The notes below the pieces were generated by a model that made no database searches, was not told where the DNA came from, and saw nothing but the letters and a program-made list of their open reading frames with translations. From Candidatus Uabimicrobium amorphum (GTDB taxonomy: Bacteria > Planctomycetota > Uabimicrobiia > Uabimicrobiales > Uabimicrobiaceae), in NCBI RefSeq assembly GCF_009002475.1, contig NZ_AP019860.1, positions 2,604,001 to 2,668,000 on the forward strand: a DNA stretch of 64,000 nt, read 5' to 3'. A program made the translations under genes and the position numbers. Below, in pieces: positions 43,690 through 51,975 of the stretch; the first letter of the stretch is position 1; each line of letters starts with the position of its first letter.

Positions 43690-43718
43690 TTTGATTTTTA
43701 TGATTTAGTGATGTATTA
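43690..43718 (+). promoter_or_regulatory. Probable recA promoter
   Basis: TTGATT (43690-43695) and TATTAT (43713-43718) are 17 nt apart. A GTGATCAC palindrome (43724-43731) covers the expected transcription start and could be a regulator site. I saw no recognisable LexA box. Confidence 0.65.
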
Positions 43719-43768
43719 TTATCTGTGATCACTACGGTTAACATACGATTTTTAGAAAGGCCATAAAA

Positions 43769-44839
43769 GTGAGCGATGATAAAAAGAAAAAAAAGAAAGA
43801 ACCAGTAACAAAAACAGCAAAAAGAGATCCAAAAGATGAGGCTTTAAAGTTAACAATAGACCAAATTCACCGTAAGTTTGGAAAAGGTTCACTTATGCGT
43901 CTAGGGTCTATGGAAATAGCGCCTATTGATTCTGTATCTACAGGATCGATTTCTTTAGATTTCGCATTGGGAATCAAAGGGGTTCCACGTGGACGTATTG
44001 TCGAAATTTTTGGCCCAGAGTCCTCCGGAAAAACCACATTGGCCCTACACATTGTCGCCAATGCACAAAAAAATGGTGGGCGGGCAGCGTTTATTGATGC
44101 GGAACACGCATTAGATCCTAATTATGCAAAAGGCCTTGGGGTAGATCTTGATAGCCTATATATTTCACAACCCGACAGCGGTGAACAAGCATTGGAAATT
44201 ACAGAACTATTGGTATCATCCAACTCTTTAGATGCTATTATTATTGATTCGGTAGCGGCGCTAGTTCCTAAAGCAGAGTTAAGTGGTGAAATGGGAGATT
44301 CACACATGGGGTTACAGGCACGCTTAATGTCCCAAGCTTTGCGTAAACTGACTGGAGTGATTAACAAAACGAACACGACTGTTATTTTTATCAATCAACT
44401 ACGAGAAAAAATAGGCGTCTTTTTCGGAAATCCAGAAACAACAACAGGGGGGAAAGCTTTAAAATTTTACGCTTCTGTCAGAATGGATATTCGACGTATT
44501 GGAAGTATCAAGAAAGCAGATGAGGTAATTGGTTGTCGCACAAGAGCAAAAGTAGTAAAAAACAAGGTTGCTCCACCTTTTCGCGAAGCGGAATTTGATA
44601 TATACTTCGGTAAAGGAATCTCTTTAGAGAGTGATATCTTAGAGTTGGCGGTAAACCATAAAATTGTTGCCAAAAGCGGTTCGTGGTATTCCTTCAAAGG
44701 CAACAAACTAGGCCAAGGAAAAGAAAATGTGTTGGCCTACCTGGAAGATCATAAAGATATTATGGAAAAAATTACCGAAACATTAATGGAAACTTTGTCT
44801 CCGCAACCCCAAACCAAAAAAGAAGATGAGGAAAAATAG
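43769..44839 (+). CDS. recA: Recombinase RecA
   Basis: This 356-aa protein drives homologous strand exchange. Visible features are the Walker A motif [29 protein letters not shown], the Walker B region [14 protein letters not shown], loop L1 [20 protein letters not shown] and [19 protein letters not shown]. The C-terminal tail is acidic and short. A Lys-rich extension (KKKKKKEP) is present at the N-terminus. The start is GTG at 43769, 8 nt after AGAAAGG. Confidence 0.99.
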   Translation: MSDDKKKKKKEPVTKTAKRDPKDEALKLTIDQIHRKFGKGSLMRLGSMEIAPIDSVSTGSISLDFALGIKGVPRGRIVEIFGPESSGKTTLALHIVANAQKNGGRAAFIDAEHALDPNYAKGLGVDLDSLYISQPDSGEQALEITELLVSSNSLDAIIIDSVAALVPKAELSGEMGDSHMGLQARLMSQALRKLTGVINKTNTTVIFINQLREKIGVFFGNPETTTGGKALKFYASVRMDIRRIGSIKKADEVIGCRTRAKVVKNKVAPPFREAEFDIYFGKGISLESDILELAVNHKIVAKSGSWYSFKGNKLGQGKENVLAYLEDHKDIMEKITETLMETLSPQPQTKKEDEEK

Positions 44840-44925
44840 AGGTCTTTTTCTTGCTGATTAATTTGTGATGAGGACACCCCGGCTTTGACAAGTTGGGGAG
44901 GAATCGTCACAATCGAACTAATTCT

Positions 44926-45666
44926 TTATGAACTGCGATAAGGTCGATACTTACGAAATAAAGACAAAAAGCCCGTATGTCCCAAACCACGATACTCAGG
45001 TCGACATTTGTTGTGGTCAACACACCACTCTCGCTCTTGTAGTTCTATTGTTTTTAAGTGCCATAGGCACAAAGAACGCGCACTAACCACCGTTTCCTGC
45101 ACTTGATGTGTAGAAGGGCTGTATGTAACAACATAACCTCCTATTTTTAGTGCCTCACTCGCCAATTCGATTGCATCCCATGGTTGTGGTATATCCAAAA
45201 TAATCACGTCTACATTTTTTTGCGGTATACTTTTGGTGATATCATGGCATTTTATTGTCAAGTTGTCCAGACCTAACATATGGGCATTTTTCTCTCCTAA
45301 GCGTACATGATCATCGCGTAAGTCGTATGAGAAGACGTGTTTTGCATAGTAAGCCAAAAAACAGCAACATCCACCACTCCCAGTTCCCGCATCTACCACA
45401 ACTTTCGTTTTGTCAATACTAGTATTGCAAACAATCCACCCAAGATCTTTAGAAATCATTATTTGTGCTTTGCGCTTAATACATTCCCAAGTATCTAAAA
45501 AGTCAGCGTCTAAAATATAGGCGGTATTACCTGTTGTTGTCGTAATTTGAGAACCGCTTTCTTTCTGAAGATCCTCGGGAGAAAACGAGCCTTCTGCACA
45601 ATGAAAATGACTACGACAATCGCGAATAAGATAGCTACGCTTTGGGAAAAGAATACGACGTATCAA
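44926..45666 (-). CDS. TrmI/Trm61-like tRNA (adenine-N1)-methyltransferase
   Basis: This 246-aa protein is a class I methyltransferase of the tRNA m1A58 group. The SAM motif is VVDAGTGSGGCCCFLAYY, the acidic loop YDLRDDHV, and DVIILDIPQPWDAI has the conserved D-x-P-x-P-W substrate motif of TrmI. A C-terminal RPEYRGLGHTGFLSLFRKY matches the family tail, and the N-terminal domain is short. It may modify A57/A58 of tRNA. The start is TTG at 45666 behind a strong AGGAGG at 45675-45680. Confidence 0.85.
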   Translation of the reverse strand: MIRRILFPKRSYLIRDCRSHFHCAEGSFSPEDLQKESGSQITTTTGNTAYILDADFLDTWECIKRKAQIMISKDLGWIVCNTSIDKTKVVVDAGTGSGGCCCFLAYYAKHVFSYDLRDDHVRLGEKNAHMLGLDNLTIKCHDITKSIPQKNVDVIILDIPQPWDAIELASEALKIGGYVVTYSPSTHQVQETVVSARSLCLWHLKTIELQEREWCVDHNKCRPEYRGLGHTGFLSLFRKYRPYRSS

Positions 45667-45684
45667 AGTTTTTACCTCCTAAAA

Positions 45685-45753
45685 TTAGACAGGATTAACA
45701 GGATGACAGGATAACAAATTTGCTATCCTGTTCATCCTATTAATCCTGTCTAA
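45685..45753. repeat. 69-bp near-perfect palindrome built from CAGGAT(T)AA-type units
   Basis: The left arm begins TTAGACAGGATTAA and the right arm ends TTAATCCTGTCTAA; these outer 14 bp pair perfectly (45685-45698 with 45740-45753). The inner arm continues with AGGATGA and CAGGATA pairing to their complements with one mismatch and one bulge, around CAAATTTG. Each arm is itself three tandem copies of a roughly 8-nt CAGGAT unit. The form fits a dispersed REP/MITE-like element. It lies between the DUF971 stop and the TrmI-like start and may also terminate or separate transcripts. Confidence 0.8.
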
Positions 45754-45758
45754 ATTTC

Positions 45759-46097
45759 TTAAATCTCAAATTTTTGAGACTCTAACTTTTTCATCTCGGC
45801 ATCGAGTTTGCGCAGAAACACAAACGGAAAAATTCCACTAGAATGACCATCACTCCACCAAATTTGAATAGCATAACGCCCAACTAATTTGATTTCGTCA
45901 GGTTTCACATCTAAAGGAACTGTACTAGGGTCTAGTAGCTTTCTTCCGGTCATTTCCTCTACGCATTGTGCACATTGGCAACGTAGGCGCAATTCGCGAG
46001 CGATAAATACGCTCTCGTGATTGTCACCCCATATTATTTTTATGTCGTGCTCGTTTGCTCGCGTAACTTCTCGTGGAATAGCTGCTTTTTCATTCAC
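45759..46097 (-). CDS. DUF971 (GBBH-like N-terminal domain) protein
   Basis: This 112-aa protein has the DUF971 pattern: IKIIWGDNHES, RELRLRCQCAQCVEE with a C-x-C-x-x-C cluster, and YAIQIWWSDGHSSGIFPF. The family occurs both as the N-terminal domain of gamma-butyrobetaine hydroxylase and alone beside Mrp/ApbC. The Cys cluster probably binds a metal or an Fe-S cluster. The start is probably GTG at 46097 behind AAGGAA. The gene is 10 bp downstream of mrp, supporting a role with that Fe-S carrier. Confidence 0.9.
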   Translation of the reverse strand: MNEKAAIPREVTRANEHDIKIIWGDNHESVFIARELRLRCQCAQCVEEMTGRKLLDPSTVPLDVKPDEIKLVGRYAIQIWWSDGHSSGIFPFVFLRKLDAEMKKLESQKFEI

Positions 46098-46107
46098 AAA
46101 AAATTCC

Positions 46108-47184
46108 TTAAAAAGTTAACTTGATTTCTTGAGGTACATCACCAGAGGTATGCATTGACTCAACTTGAGATGCCAAGTTTTCCGCAGCAGCAATAAATGC
46201 TTGAGCATGAGGACTGTCCATATCAGCTTCAACGATTGGCATACCTTCATCAGATTGTTTGCGAATGGTTGTTGCGATAGGAATTTCTCCAAGGAAAGGC
46301 AATTGTAACTCCTCAGCAAATTTTTTAGCTCCGCTCTCACCAAAGATGTAATCCTTTTCACCGTTGGGTATTTGATAGTAGCTCATGTTTTCTATAACGC
46401 CAATAATAGGGCAATTGAGTTGCTGAAACATTGCCATACCTTTTTTCGCGATATTAAGAGCCACAGTCTGTGGAGTTGAGACAATTACTGCTCCTGTCAA
46501 CGGAACCTGTTGACAGAGCGTAAGCTGAACATCTCCTGTTCCTGGAGGAAGATCAATCAAGAGATAGTCGAGTTCTCCCCATTCCACACCTTTGAGAAAT
46601 TGAGTGATCATTTTGTTGAGCATCGGCCCACGCCAAATGACAGCTTTATCTTCAGGAAGAAAAAATCCCATCGACATGACTTTTAATCCATATTTTTCGA
46701 CAGGAACAATAATATTATTTTCTTTTGGCGTTGGACTTTCCGTTACATTCAAAAGCGTCGGGATACTTGGACCATAAATATCAGCATCCATAAGCCCTAC
46801 TTTGGCACCTTTTTTACTCAAAGCCATCGCCAGATTCGCACTTACTGTCGATTTTCCCACACCACCTTTGGCGCTCGAAATCGGAATAATATTTTTGATA
46901 CCTGGAATTGGTGTGTTCGCTGGAGAGGTGTTGCGTACGCGGGTTACGATTTGTACATGGGCCTCTTTTACACCAGGAATCTCCAATATGCTATCTATGG
47001 CTTGTTTTTTTAGCTGCTCTTGTGCAGGAGATGACGATGTTGCTACCTCTATTTGGCATGATACACGCCCCTCTTCTATGCTCACGTTCTTAACAAATCC
47101 CAGAGAAACCACATCTTTTTTTAGTTCCGGTTCTGTAACGTTTGCTAGAGCTTTCAGCACAATTTCATTTGTTACTTTGCTCAT
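46108..47184 (-). CDS. mrp: Mrp/ApbC-type Fe-S cluster carrier ATPase
   Basis: This 358-aa protein is a P-loop NTPase that binds and delivers Fe-S clusters. Residues about 1-90 are a MIP18/DUF59 domain (VLKALANVTEPELKKDVVSL). The ATPase has the deviant Walker A SAKGGVGKST at about residue 103, the GLMDADIYGPSIP motif and LLIDLPPGTGD. The usual C-x-x-C near the C-terminus is not evident; ENMSYY replaces the common ENMSxxxCxxC, so cluster binding by that site is doubtful. The neighbour DUF971 protein has a Cys cluster that could complement this (inference). It is 1 bp from the thiolase gene. Confidence 0.93.
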   Translation of the reverse strand: MSKVTNEIVLKALANVTEPELKKDVVSLGFVKNVSIEEGRVSCQIEVATSSSPAQEQLKKQAIDSILEIPGVKEAHVQIVTRVRNTSPANTPIPGIKNIIPISSAKGGVGKSTVSANLAMALSKKGAKVGLMDADIYGPSIPTLLNVTESPTPKENNIIVPVEKYGLKVMSMGFFLPEDKAVIWRGPMLNKMITQFLKGVEWGELDYLLIDLPPGTGDVQLTLCQQVPLTGAVIVSTPQTVALNIAKKGMAMFQQLNCPIIGVIENMSYYQIPNGEKDYIFGESGAKKFAEELQLPFLGEIPIATTIRKQSDEGMPIVEADMDSPHAQAFIAAAENLASQVESMHTSGDVPQEIKLTF

Positions 47185-47185
47185 A

Positions 47186-48433
47186 TTACTCTGCTTTCTT
47201 TACGACCATGGACACAACAGTTCGATCGTTTCCACCCATATTTATTGTGAGTCCATATGGTCTTTCATTGGTCATATTGATTTGCGAATTACCTGCTTGG
47301 CCAGTAACTTGGTTACAAACATCGATCATTTGTCGAATTCCTGTAGCTCCCGTAGGGTGACCATAGCCCACAAGTCCACCGGTAGTATTCACAGGCACTT
47401 TTCCGTCGCGCTTAGTATCTCCATTTTTTACAATGTCTCCGCCTTTTCCGTATTCTGCAAATCCAGCGGCTTCAAGAGCGAGTATTCCTGTTATCGAAAA
47501 ACAATCGTGAAGTTCCACGACACCAACCTCATCCACTGAAATACCAGCCATCTGATAGGCTTTTTCTACAGCATCTTTCGTCGTTGTCAAACGAGTTAAA
47601 TCTTCAGGAGCTTTCGTTAAGTCATCTTCCGATTGACCCACGCCAATGACTTGTACTGCCTTTTCTTTTGCAATACCTAACTTTTGTAAACCCTCTTCAG
47701 ATGCACAGATAATTGCCGAAGCACCATCAGAAACTTTCGAACAATCGAAAAGATTTAAGTGATCGACAAAACCTTTTGGATTTGGTGACTTCATCCCCAA
47801 AGACAGCAAATCAGATGTTTTATTTTCAAACTCTTGTGCATTGTCACATGTTCGCGCATTTTCAACAGCCTGTACATACCAATGCGCCATTGCTTCACGT
47901 GCGCCTTCTTCACCAAATTTTTCATAGTATGCTCCCGCACGATCCGAGAATTTACCCGGGAAGAAATAGGCATGTCCACTTTTACGTTCTGCCTTGTAAT
48001 GTCCTGCAGCAGCAAGGTAATCAGCACCATATATCGCTTTTACACTATTTTGAACTTCGACACCGATGACCAACACGACATCCGCGGTCTCTGCCAGAAT
48101 AGAACGTACAGCATTACTAAGAGCTAATCCACCTGAAGCACAAGCACCTTCTACACGAGAACAAGGTTTATGAACCAGAGCTTTATCAATCATCGGGATC
48201 ATTGCGGCAAGGTGAGCTTGACGATTGAAGCGTGCTGCAATAAAGTTACTGATAATTCCTTCATCAATATGCTGAGCATCGCTTATTTGTGCAATGACTC
48301 CCTGTCCAGCTTCTTTGATATACTCTTCTAAACCAGGACGTGGTTTTTTGGGATGGAATTCACTACGACCTGTCCCTAGAGAAATCGTATTGTAACCACA
48401 TGCAAAATAAACAGGTTTTCTTAACTTTTTCAT
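47186..48433 (-). CDS. Thiolase / acetyl-CoA acyltransferase family protein
   Basis: This 415-aa protein has thiolase marks: VEGACASGGLAL with the nucleophile Cys98, VVELHDCFSITG with the His, and VGYGHPTGATGIRQ, the SCP-x/thiolase HPxG motif. It resembles the sterol-carrier-protein-x-type thiolases more than FadA. It should catalyse acyl-CoA thiolysis or condensation. It follows a 3-hydroxyacyl-CoA dehydrogenase gene by 11 bp and precedes mrp by 1 bp, so it is probably part of a fatty-acid degradation or synthesis unit. GAGGAGA lies before the ATG. Confidence 0.9.
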   Translation of the reverse strand: MKKLRKPVYFACGYNTISLGTGRSEFHPKKPRPGLEEYIKEAGQGVIAQISDAQHIDEGIISNFIAARFNRQAHLAAMIPMIDKALVHKPCSRVEGACASGGLALSNAVRSILAETADVVLVIGVEVQNSVKAIYGADYLAAAGHYKAERKSGHAYFFPGKFSDRAGAYYEKFGEEGAREAMAHWYVQAVENARTCDNAQEFENKTSDLLSLGMKSPNPKGFVDHLNLFDCSKVSDGASAIICASEEGLQKLGIAKEKAVQVIGVGQSEDDLTKAPEDLTRLTTTKDAVEKAYQMAGISVDEVGVVELHDCFSITGILALEAAGFAEYGKGGDIVKNGDTKRDGKVPVNTTGGLVGYGHPTGATGIRQMIDVCNQVTGQAGNSQINMTNERPYGLTINMGGNDRTVVSMVVKKAE

Positions 48434-48444
48434 TGTGTTCTCCT

Positions 48445-49758
48445 CTAGATGGTGGTAATTCCATATGCATGGAAAAAGCCTGTCAACAATACCTTATCAA
48501 CATCTCCATTGCACAGTGCGACATCATTCTTGACTAAGTTTTCGGCAATCTCTTTCGACGCTTGCGCGTATTTAGATGCGAGTTGACAGCCTAGTGATTC
48601 GCCGGAATTTAACTCTGAAAAGATCTGTGCAACGACATCCTGCTTTTGTTTCAGCATTTTTTTCCATGGTTTCCATGACGCAGGATAGTCCCCTAGCAGT
48701 TTATCCCACTCTTCTGTGGAATCTAGAGGTACGTAATTGTCCTGTTTATAGCAGTACACTCCTACCATTTTTCCCTTTTCGTATTGGAAAAAACCATCTT
48801 TTTGGCTACCATCACCTCGTTGCCCACCAAGAGCATTATTTTTGATCATTGTGTCGATCAATTCATTTTTGAATTCTTCACCTTCAATATACTTATCCAT
48901 AATTTGCAAAATGAAATTATAAACGTCGATTCCAACATAGTCTAATAACTGAAAAATACCCATCGGACGCATTAAAAAATCTTGGGTTACTTTGTTCATT
49001 AAGTAAACAGCACAGGTGAATGAATGTTGCTCCTGAAGTTCTTTTGTCTTTTGCAAGGCGTACAAACCTTCGCGAATAAAATGACCATTGCCAATAAAAC
49101 CAGCTACGTCATTAGAGCATACAACGGTTTTGCGCAATCTACCCGCGAGTTCTTCTGCAATATTTTGTAGATCTTGCTGGGTTTTTTCTGACGTAATAAT
49201 TTCCAAGAGTTTTTGAATCGCAGGTGGATTGTAAAAGTGGTAGCCAATAATGCGACCTTGTAGTCCTGCACCTTCGTCAACTACTTTAATTGGAATAGAA
49301 GACGTGTTGGTAAAAAAGTAAGTATCGTCCTTGCAAATAGACTTGAGTTGCTTGAATATATCGATTTTCAAAGACTCGCTTTCGATAACAGCTTCGAAAA
49401 CCACTGAACTGTCTTTAGCTGAAGATAGTTCTTTTGTCGGACGCAAGATGCCAAGAGTTGTGTTTACTAACTCATCTATTATTTCAGAATTCTCCACGAG
49501 GTCGCTACGGTCTTTGTAGATCTGGCGTAATTTAACAATTTGTTTTTCTGCCATTTTTAAAATTTGACCACGAATATACTGAACGAGGTCATACAAACCT
49601 TGGTCTCGTGTATCAATGAGATGTAGAACGATATCTTTGTCAGGATTCTTTGCTTTTGCCATTCCTAATTGTTGTGCAAGTAGTAAAGAGATACCGCTAC
49701 CCATTTTTCCAGCAGCACCTACTATTGCGACATTCGACAATCGCTCATCTAAATTCAT
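48445..49758 (-). CDS. 3-hydroxyacyl-CoA dehydrogenase
   Basis: This 437-aa protein has an NAD-binding Rossmann motif (VAIVGAAGKMGSGISLLL) near the N-terminus. VVFEAVIESESLKIDIF and NTSSIPIKVV belong to the HADH N-domain. GRIIGYHFYNPPAIQKLLEI carries the His-Asn-Pro catalytic region, and a C-domain follows (VAGFIGNGHFIREGLYAL, RPMGIFQLLDYVGIDV). It should oxidise L-3-hydroxyacyl-CoA to the keto form, the step before the thiolase next to it. It is longer than typical HADH, with a C-terminal extension of about 80 residues. TTTAGGAG precedes the ATG. Confidence 0.92.
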   Translation of the reverse strand: MNLDERLSNVAIVGAAGKMGSGISLLLAQQLGMAKAKNPDKDIVLHLIDTRDQGLYDLVQYIRGQILKMAEKQIVKLRQIYKDRSDLVENSEIIDELVNTTLGILRPTKELSSAKDSSVVFEAVIESESLKIDIFKQLKSICKDDTYFFTNTSSIPIKVVDEGAGLQGRIIGYHFYNPPAIQKLLEIITSEKTQQDLQNIAEELAGRLRKTVVCSNDVAGFIGNGHFIREGLYALQKTKELQEQHSFTCAVYLMNKVTQDFLMRPMGIFQLLDYVGIDVYNFILQIMDKYIEGEEFKNELIDTMIKNNALGGQRGDGSQKDGFFQYEKGKMVGVYCYKQDNYVPLDSTEEWDKLLGDYPASWKPWKKMLKQKQDVVAQIFSELNSGESLGCQLASKYAQASKEIAENLVKNDVALCNGDVDKVLLTGFFHAYGITTI

Positions 49759-49939
49759 AAACCGCTCCTAAATAGTTTGAAATATCTTGAAGGGTGCCAA
49801 AACACCCAGGTTGTTTGTCTTGTGGTTACGACTTGTGCTTGTGAGAGTTATTGTGTGTCTTGGTCAAAATCTTAGGTTTTGTCATCAATTCATCAAAACT
49901 ATATAGCACCTAAAGGCTAAATATTCGTAGCATTCGCAA

Positions 49940-49983
49940 CCGTAATCGTAGTCGTGATTGTCACCGACTAGGATCAGTTACGG
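49940..49983. repeat. Interrupted inverted repeat upstream of the dehydrogenase gene
   Basis: CCGTAA (49940-49945) and TAGTCG (49949-49954) pair with CGACTA (49965-49970) and TTACGG (49978-49983). An AT-rich run follows on the plus side. It lies in the 271-bp gap between the FHA kinase gene and the dehydrogenase gene, where I see no other feature. Confidence 0.4.
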
Positions 49984-50029
49984 ATTTTTAGTATCATGCT
50001 CTAGTTGATGACACATTTTAGGTTTTCAC

Positions 50030-51463
50030 CTACAGTTCTTCTTGTACATATTGCTTAATAACTTTAATCATTTCTCCCGAAGTTTGATAGCGATCATCGG
50101 GCTCTTTTGACATAGACTTTGCAATAATATTACATACATTGTCGGGAACATCGGGAATGATTTCTTGTATGGGGCGTGGTTCCGAATAGCGGATTTTGTT
50201 AACTAGCGGCATCATCTGTGTTGCGAAGAAAGGTTTTTCATTGGTAATCATTTCGTACATACTAATGCCAAGTGAGTACACATCTGCTCTCTGATCAGCA
50301 AAACGCGCATCGGCTATTTGTTCAGGTGACATATAGAACAACGTTCCCACACCTGTTTGTGATTTTGTAATACCTGACAAGCCGGCTTCCTCTAGATTTT
50401 TCGCAAGGCCAAAGTCGGTTAACTTAACAACATTGTCGGTATCAATAAGAATGTTTTCTGGTTTTACATCGCGATGTACAACAGTAAATTTACTGTACGC
50501 ATAGTCGAGAGCTTTGCCCACGTAGTAAGCGATGCGCATCACTTCGCGATAATCAATAGGGCCTCTTGCCTCCAGTACACTGCGTACGTTAGTTCCCGAA
50601 ACGAGTTCCATCGCAATATAACAGGCTTTTTCCATCTTTCCAGCATCAATAAAGCTTACGATGTTGGGATGGTGCAATTTCCCACCTGTACGTGCTTCGC
50701 GAAAAAATCGCAACACTTGTTGTTCGCTTGCGTTTTCTAAACCTCTCATTAGTTTAAACGCTACTGGACGTTGCATAGACAGTTGAATTGCTTCATAGAC
50801 ATCACCCATTCCACCACTTCCCAACTTTTTTACTATACGAAAGCCAGCAATTGTCGGAAAATTTCCCGCCCCTTTACTGAAACAGTTGATGCAATAGATT
50901 TCATTGCCTTTAAAAACGCCCATCTGCGATCGAATATCTTTTGCAGAGACCTCTGATTGGCACGCAAGGCACTTACCAGAAGGAATTACCGGTGTTAACG
51001 GCGAAAAATCTTGCATGTGTTGTGTTGGACGGGCTTCGTCATCGGCAATCGGAACAAGGGCATTTGCCGACAAACTCGTTGGTGGAATTGTCGGCGCTTT
51101 TACGACATGTTGGTGGTGTTGATGTTGCGTTGTATGATATTTTACAAAAGTTTCTACGCGAAAAGTGATAGGTCCTAGTTGGATTTGATCGTTTGTTTGC
51201 AAAGGTGTTGGTTTTTTGATTTGTGCATAGTTTACGTATGTTCCATTTAAACTTCCACAATCATTGACAAAAACACCTTGAGGTGTTGATAGTATTTGAC
51301 AGTGACGTCTTGAAAGAGCGCTTGATTTTATTTGATAGGTCGCTTCATTGCCGCGACCTATAACAATGGAAGTATTTTCCATTAAGTGAAAGCTCGAAAT
51401 CATTTTCTTATTGACAAACACTGTAAACTTGGCAACAACTTTATTTTCCATATTCACACCCAT
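50030..51463 (-). CDS. Ser/Thr protein kinase with FHA domain and Cys-pair module
   Basis: This 477-aa protein appears cytoplasmic, with no membrane helix. Residues about 25-105 are an FHA phosphothreonine-binding domain (VIGRGNEATYQI, SRRHCQI, SLNGTYVN). A His-rich linker follows, and then two Cys pairs (C165-x-x-C168 and C191-x-x-C194) like a zinc ribbon or LIM-like knuckle. The kinase covers about 205-475: Gly loop GSGGMGDVY, Lys237, HRDVKPEN at 330-337, DFG at 350-352 and MSPEQIADARF. All catalytic residues are present. The ATG at 51463 or a second at 51451 could start translation; neither has a strong ribosome site. It probably acts with other phosphoproteins through the FHA. Confidence 0.93.
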   Translation of the reverse strand: MGVNMENKVVAKFTVFVNKKMISSFHLMENTSIVIGRGNEATYQIKSSALSRRHCQILSTPQGVFVNDCGSLNGTYVNYAQIKKPTPLQTNDQIQLGPITFRVETFVKYHTTQHQHHQHVVKAPTIPPTSLSANALVPIADDEARPTQHMQDFSPLTPVIPSGKCLACQSEVSAKDIRSQMGVFKGNEIYCINCFSKGAGNFPTIAGFRIVKKLGSGGMGDVYEAIQLSMQRPVAFKLMRGLENASEQQVLRFFREARTGGKLHHPNIVSFIDAGKMEKACYIAMELVSGTNVRSVLEARGPIDYREVMRIAYYVGKALDYAYSKFTVVHRDVKPENILIDTDNVVKLTDFGLAKNLEEAGLSGITKSQTGVGTLFYMSPEQIADARFADQRADVYSLGISMYEMITNEKPFFATQMMPLVNKIRYSEPRPIQEIIPDVPDNVCNIIAKSMSKEPDDRYQTSGEMIKVIKQYVQEEL

Positions 51464-51611
51464 AACCGTTTTGGGGATAGTTAAATTTCACATAGCAAAC
51501 AATAAATCAAACCAAAATTTGAGGATAAAAAAATCGCAAAAAATGAAACAGAACTGCATAAGTATTGGCTTCAAAATGATTTATGCGGGGTGGTTTTTTT
51601 TTATTTTTTAG

Positions 51612-51640
51612 TTGCTTCCGATACTGATTATGATTATAAT
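51612..51640 (+). promoter_or_regulatory. Promoter of the tRNA gene
   Basis: TTGCTT (51612-51617) and a perfect TATAAT (51635-51640) are 17 nt apart. The predicted start near 51647 lies about 8 nt before the first base of the tRNA. Confidence 0.8.
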
Positions 51641-51654
51641 ACCACGCATAAATT

Positions 51655-51727
51655 GGATCCATAGCTCAATCGGTAGAGCGCCCGGCTCATAACCGGTCGG
51701 TTCCAGGTTCAAGTCCTGGTGGATCCA
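51655..51727 (+). tRNA. tRNA-Met (anticodon CAT)
   Basis: The sequence folds as a full cloverleaf of 73 nt: acceptor GGATCCA with TGGATCC plus discriminator A, D-stem GCTC/GAGC, anticodon loop CTCATAA, variable loop of 5, and T-stem CCAGG/CCTGG with the loop TTCAAGT. The anticodon stem CCCGG/CCGGT has one C-T mismatch at 27-43. The paired first acceptor base makes it an elongator tRNA rather than an initiator; a CAT anticodon could also be lysidine-modified tRNA-Ile. CCA is not encoded. The last 19 nt overlap the convergent tatA gene. Confidence 0.93.
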
Positions 51728-51930
51728 TTCACCTCCTCTTTTACCTCATCAATTGCATTCTTAATTTCATTATCAGGATCAGCTCCCTTTATTCCCTTTT
51801 TAAACTCTGTTATACTTTGCCCCATAGATCTTGCCACTTCTGGTAATCTCTTACCAAATAACAACAGGGCCACTAACAAAATAACAAACCATTCGTATCC
51901 ACCTGGAATACCTAAAAATAAAATATTCAT
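51709..51930 (-). CDS. tatA: Twin-arginine translocase subunit TatA/E
   Basis: This 73-aa protein has the TatA pattern: a short N-terminus, one membrane helix (FVILLVALLLFG), the hinge GKRLPEVARSMG and an amphipathic helix QSITEFKKGIKG, then an acidic tail. It forms the pore part of the Tat system, which exports folded proteins. The start is set at 51930 because the open frame to 51957 would add nine residues rich in Lys and Arg on the outside of the membrane, against TatA topology. The last codons (NGSTRT and the stop) lie antisense to the 3' end of the tRNA-Met gene. Confidence 0.88.
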   Translation of the reverse strand: MNILFLGIPGGYEWFVILLVALLLFGKRLPEVARSMGQSITEFKKGIKGADPDNEIKNAIDEVKEEVNGSTRT

Positions 51931-51975
51931 TTTTTTTCTACGAGTTTTAACTCGCATCTCCTTTAGAACATAAGG

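Noticed and set aside
46802..47539. 245-aa plus-strand frame
   Set aside because: It lies antisense to the start of mrp and the end of the thiolase gene, both with clear family motifs, and shows no domain.
51931..51957. Upstream ATG for tatA adding a Lys/Arg-rich stretch
   Set aside because: The extra basic residues would lie on the outer side, opposing TatA topology, and the AGGAG directly abuts that ATG.
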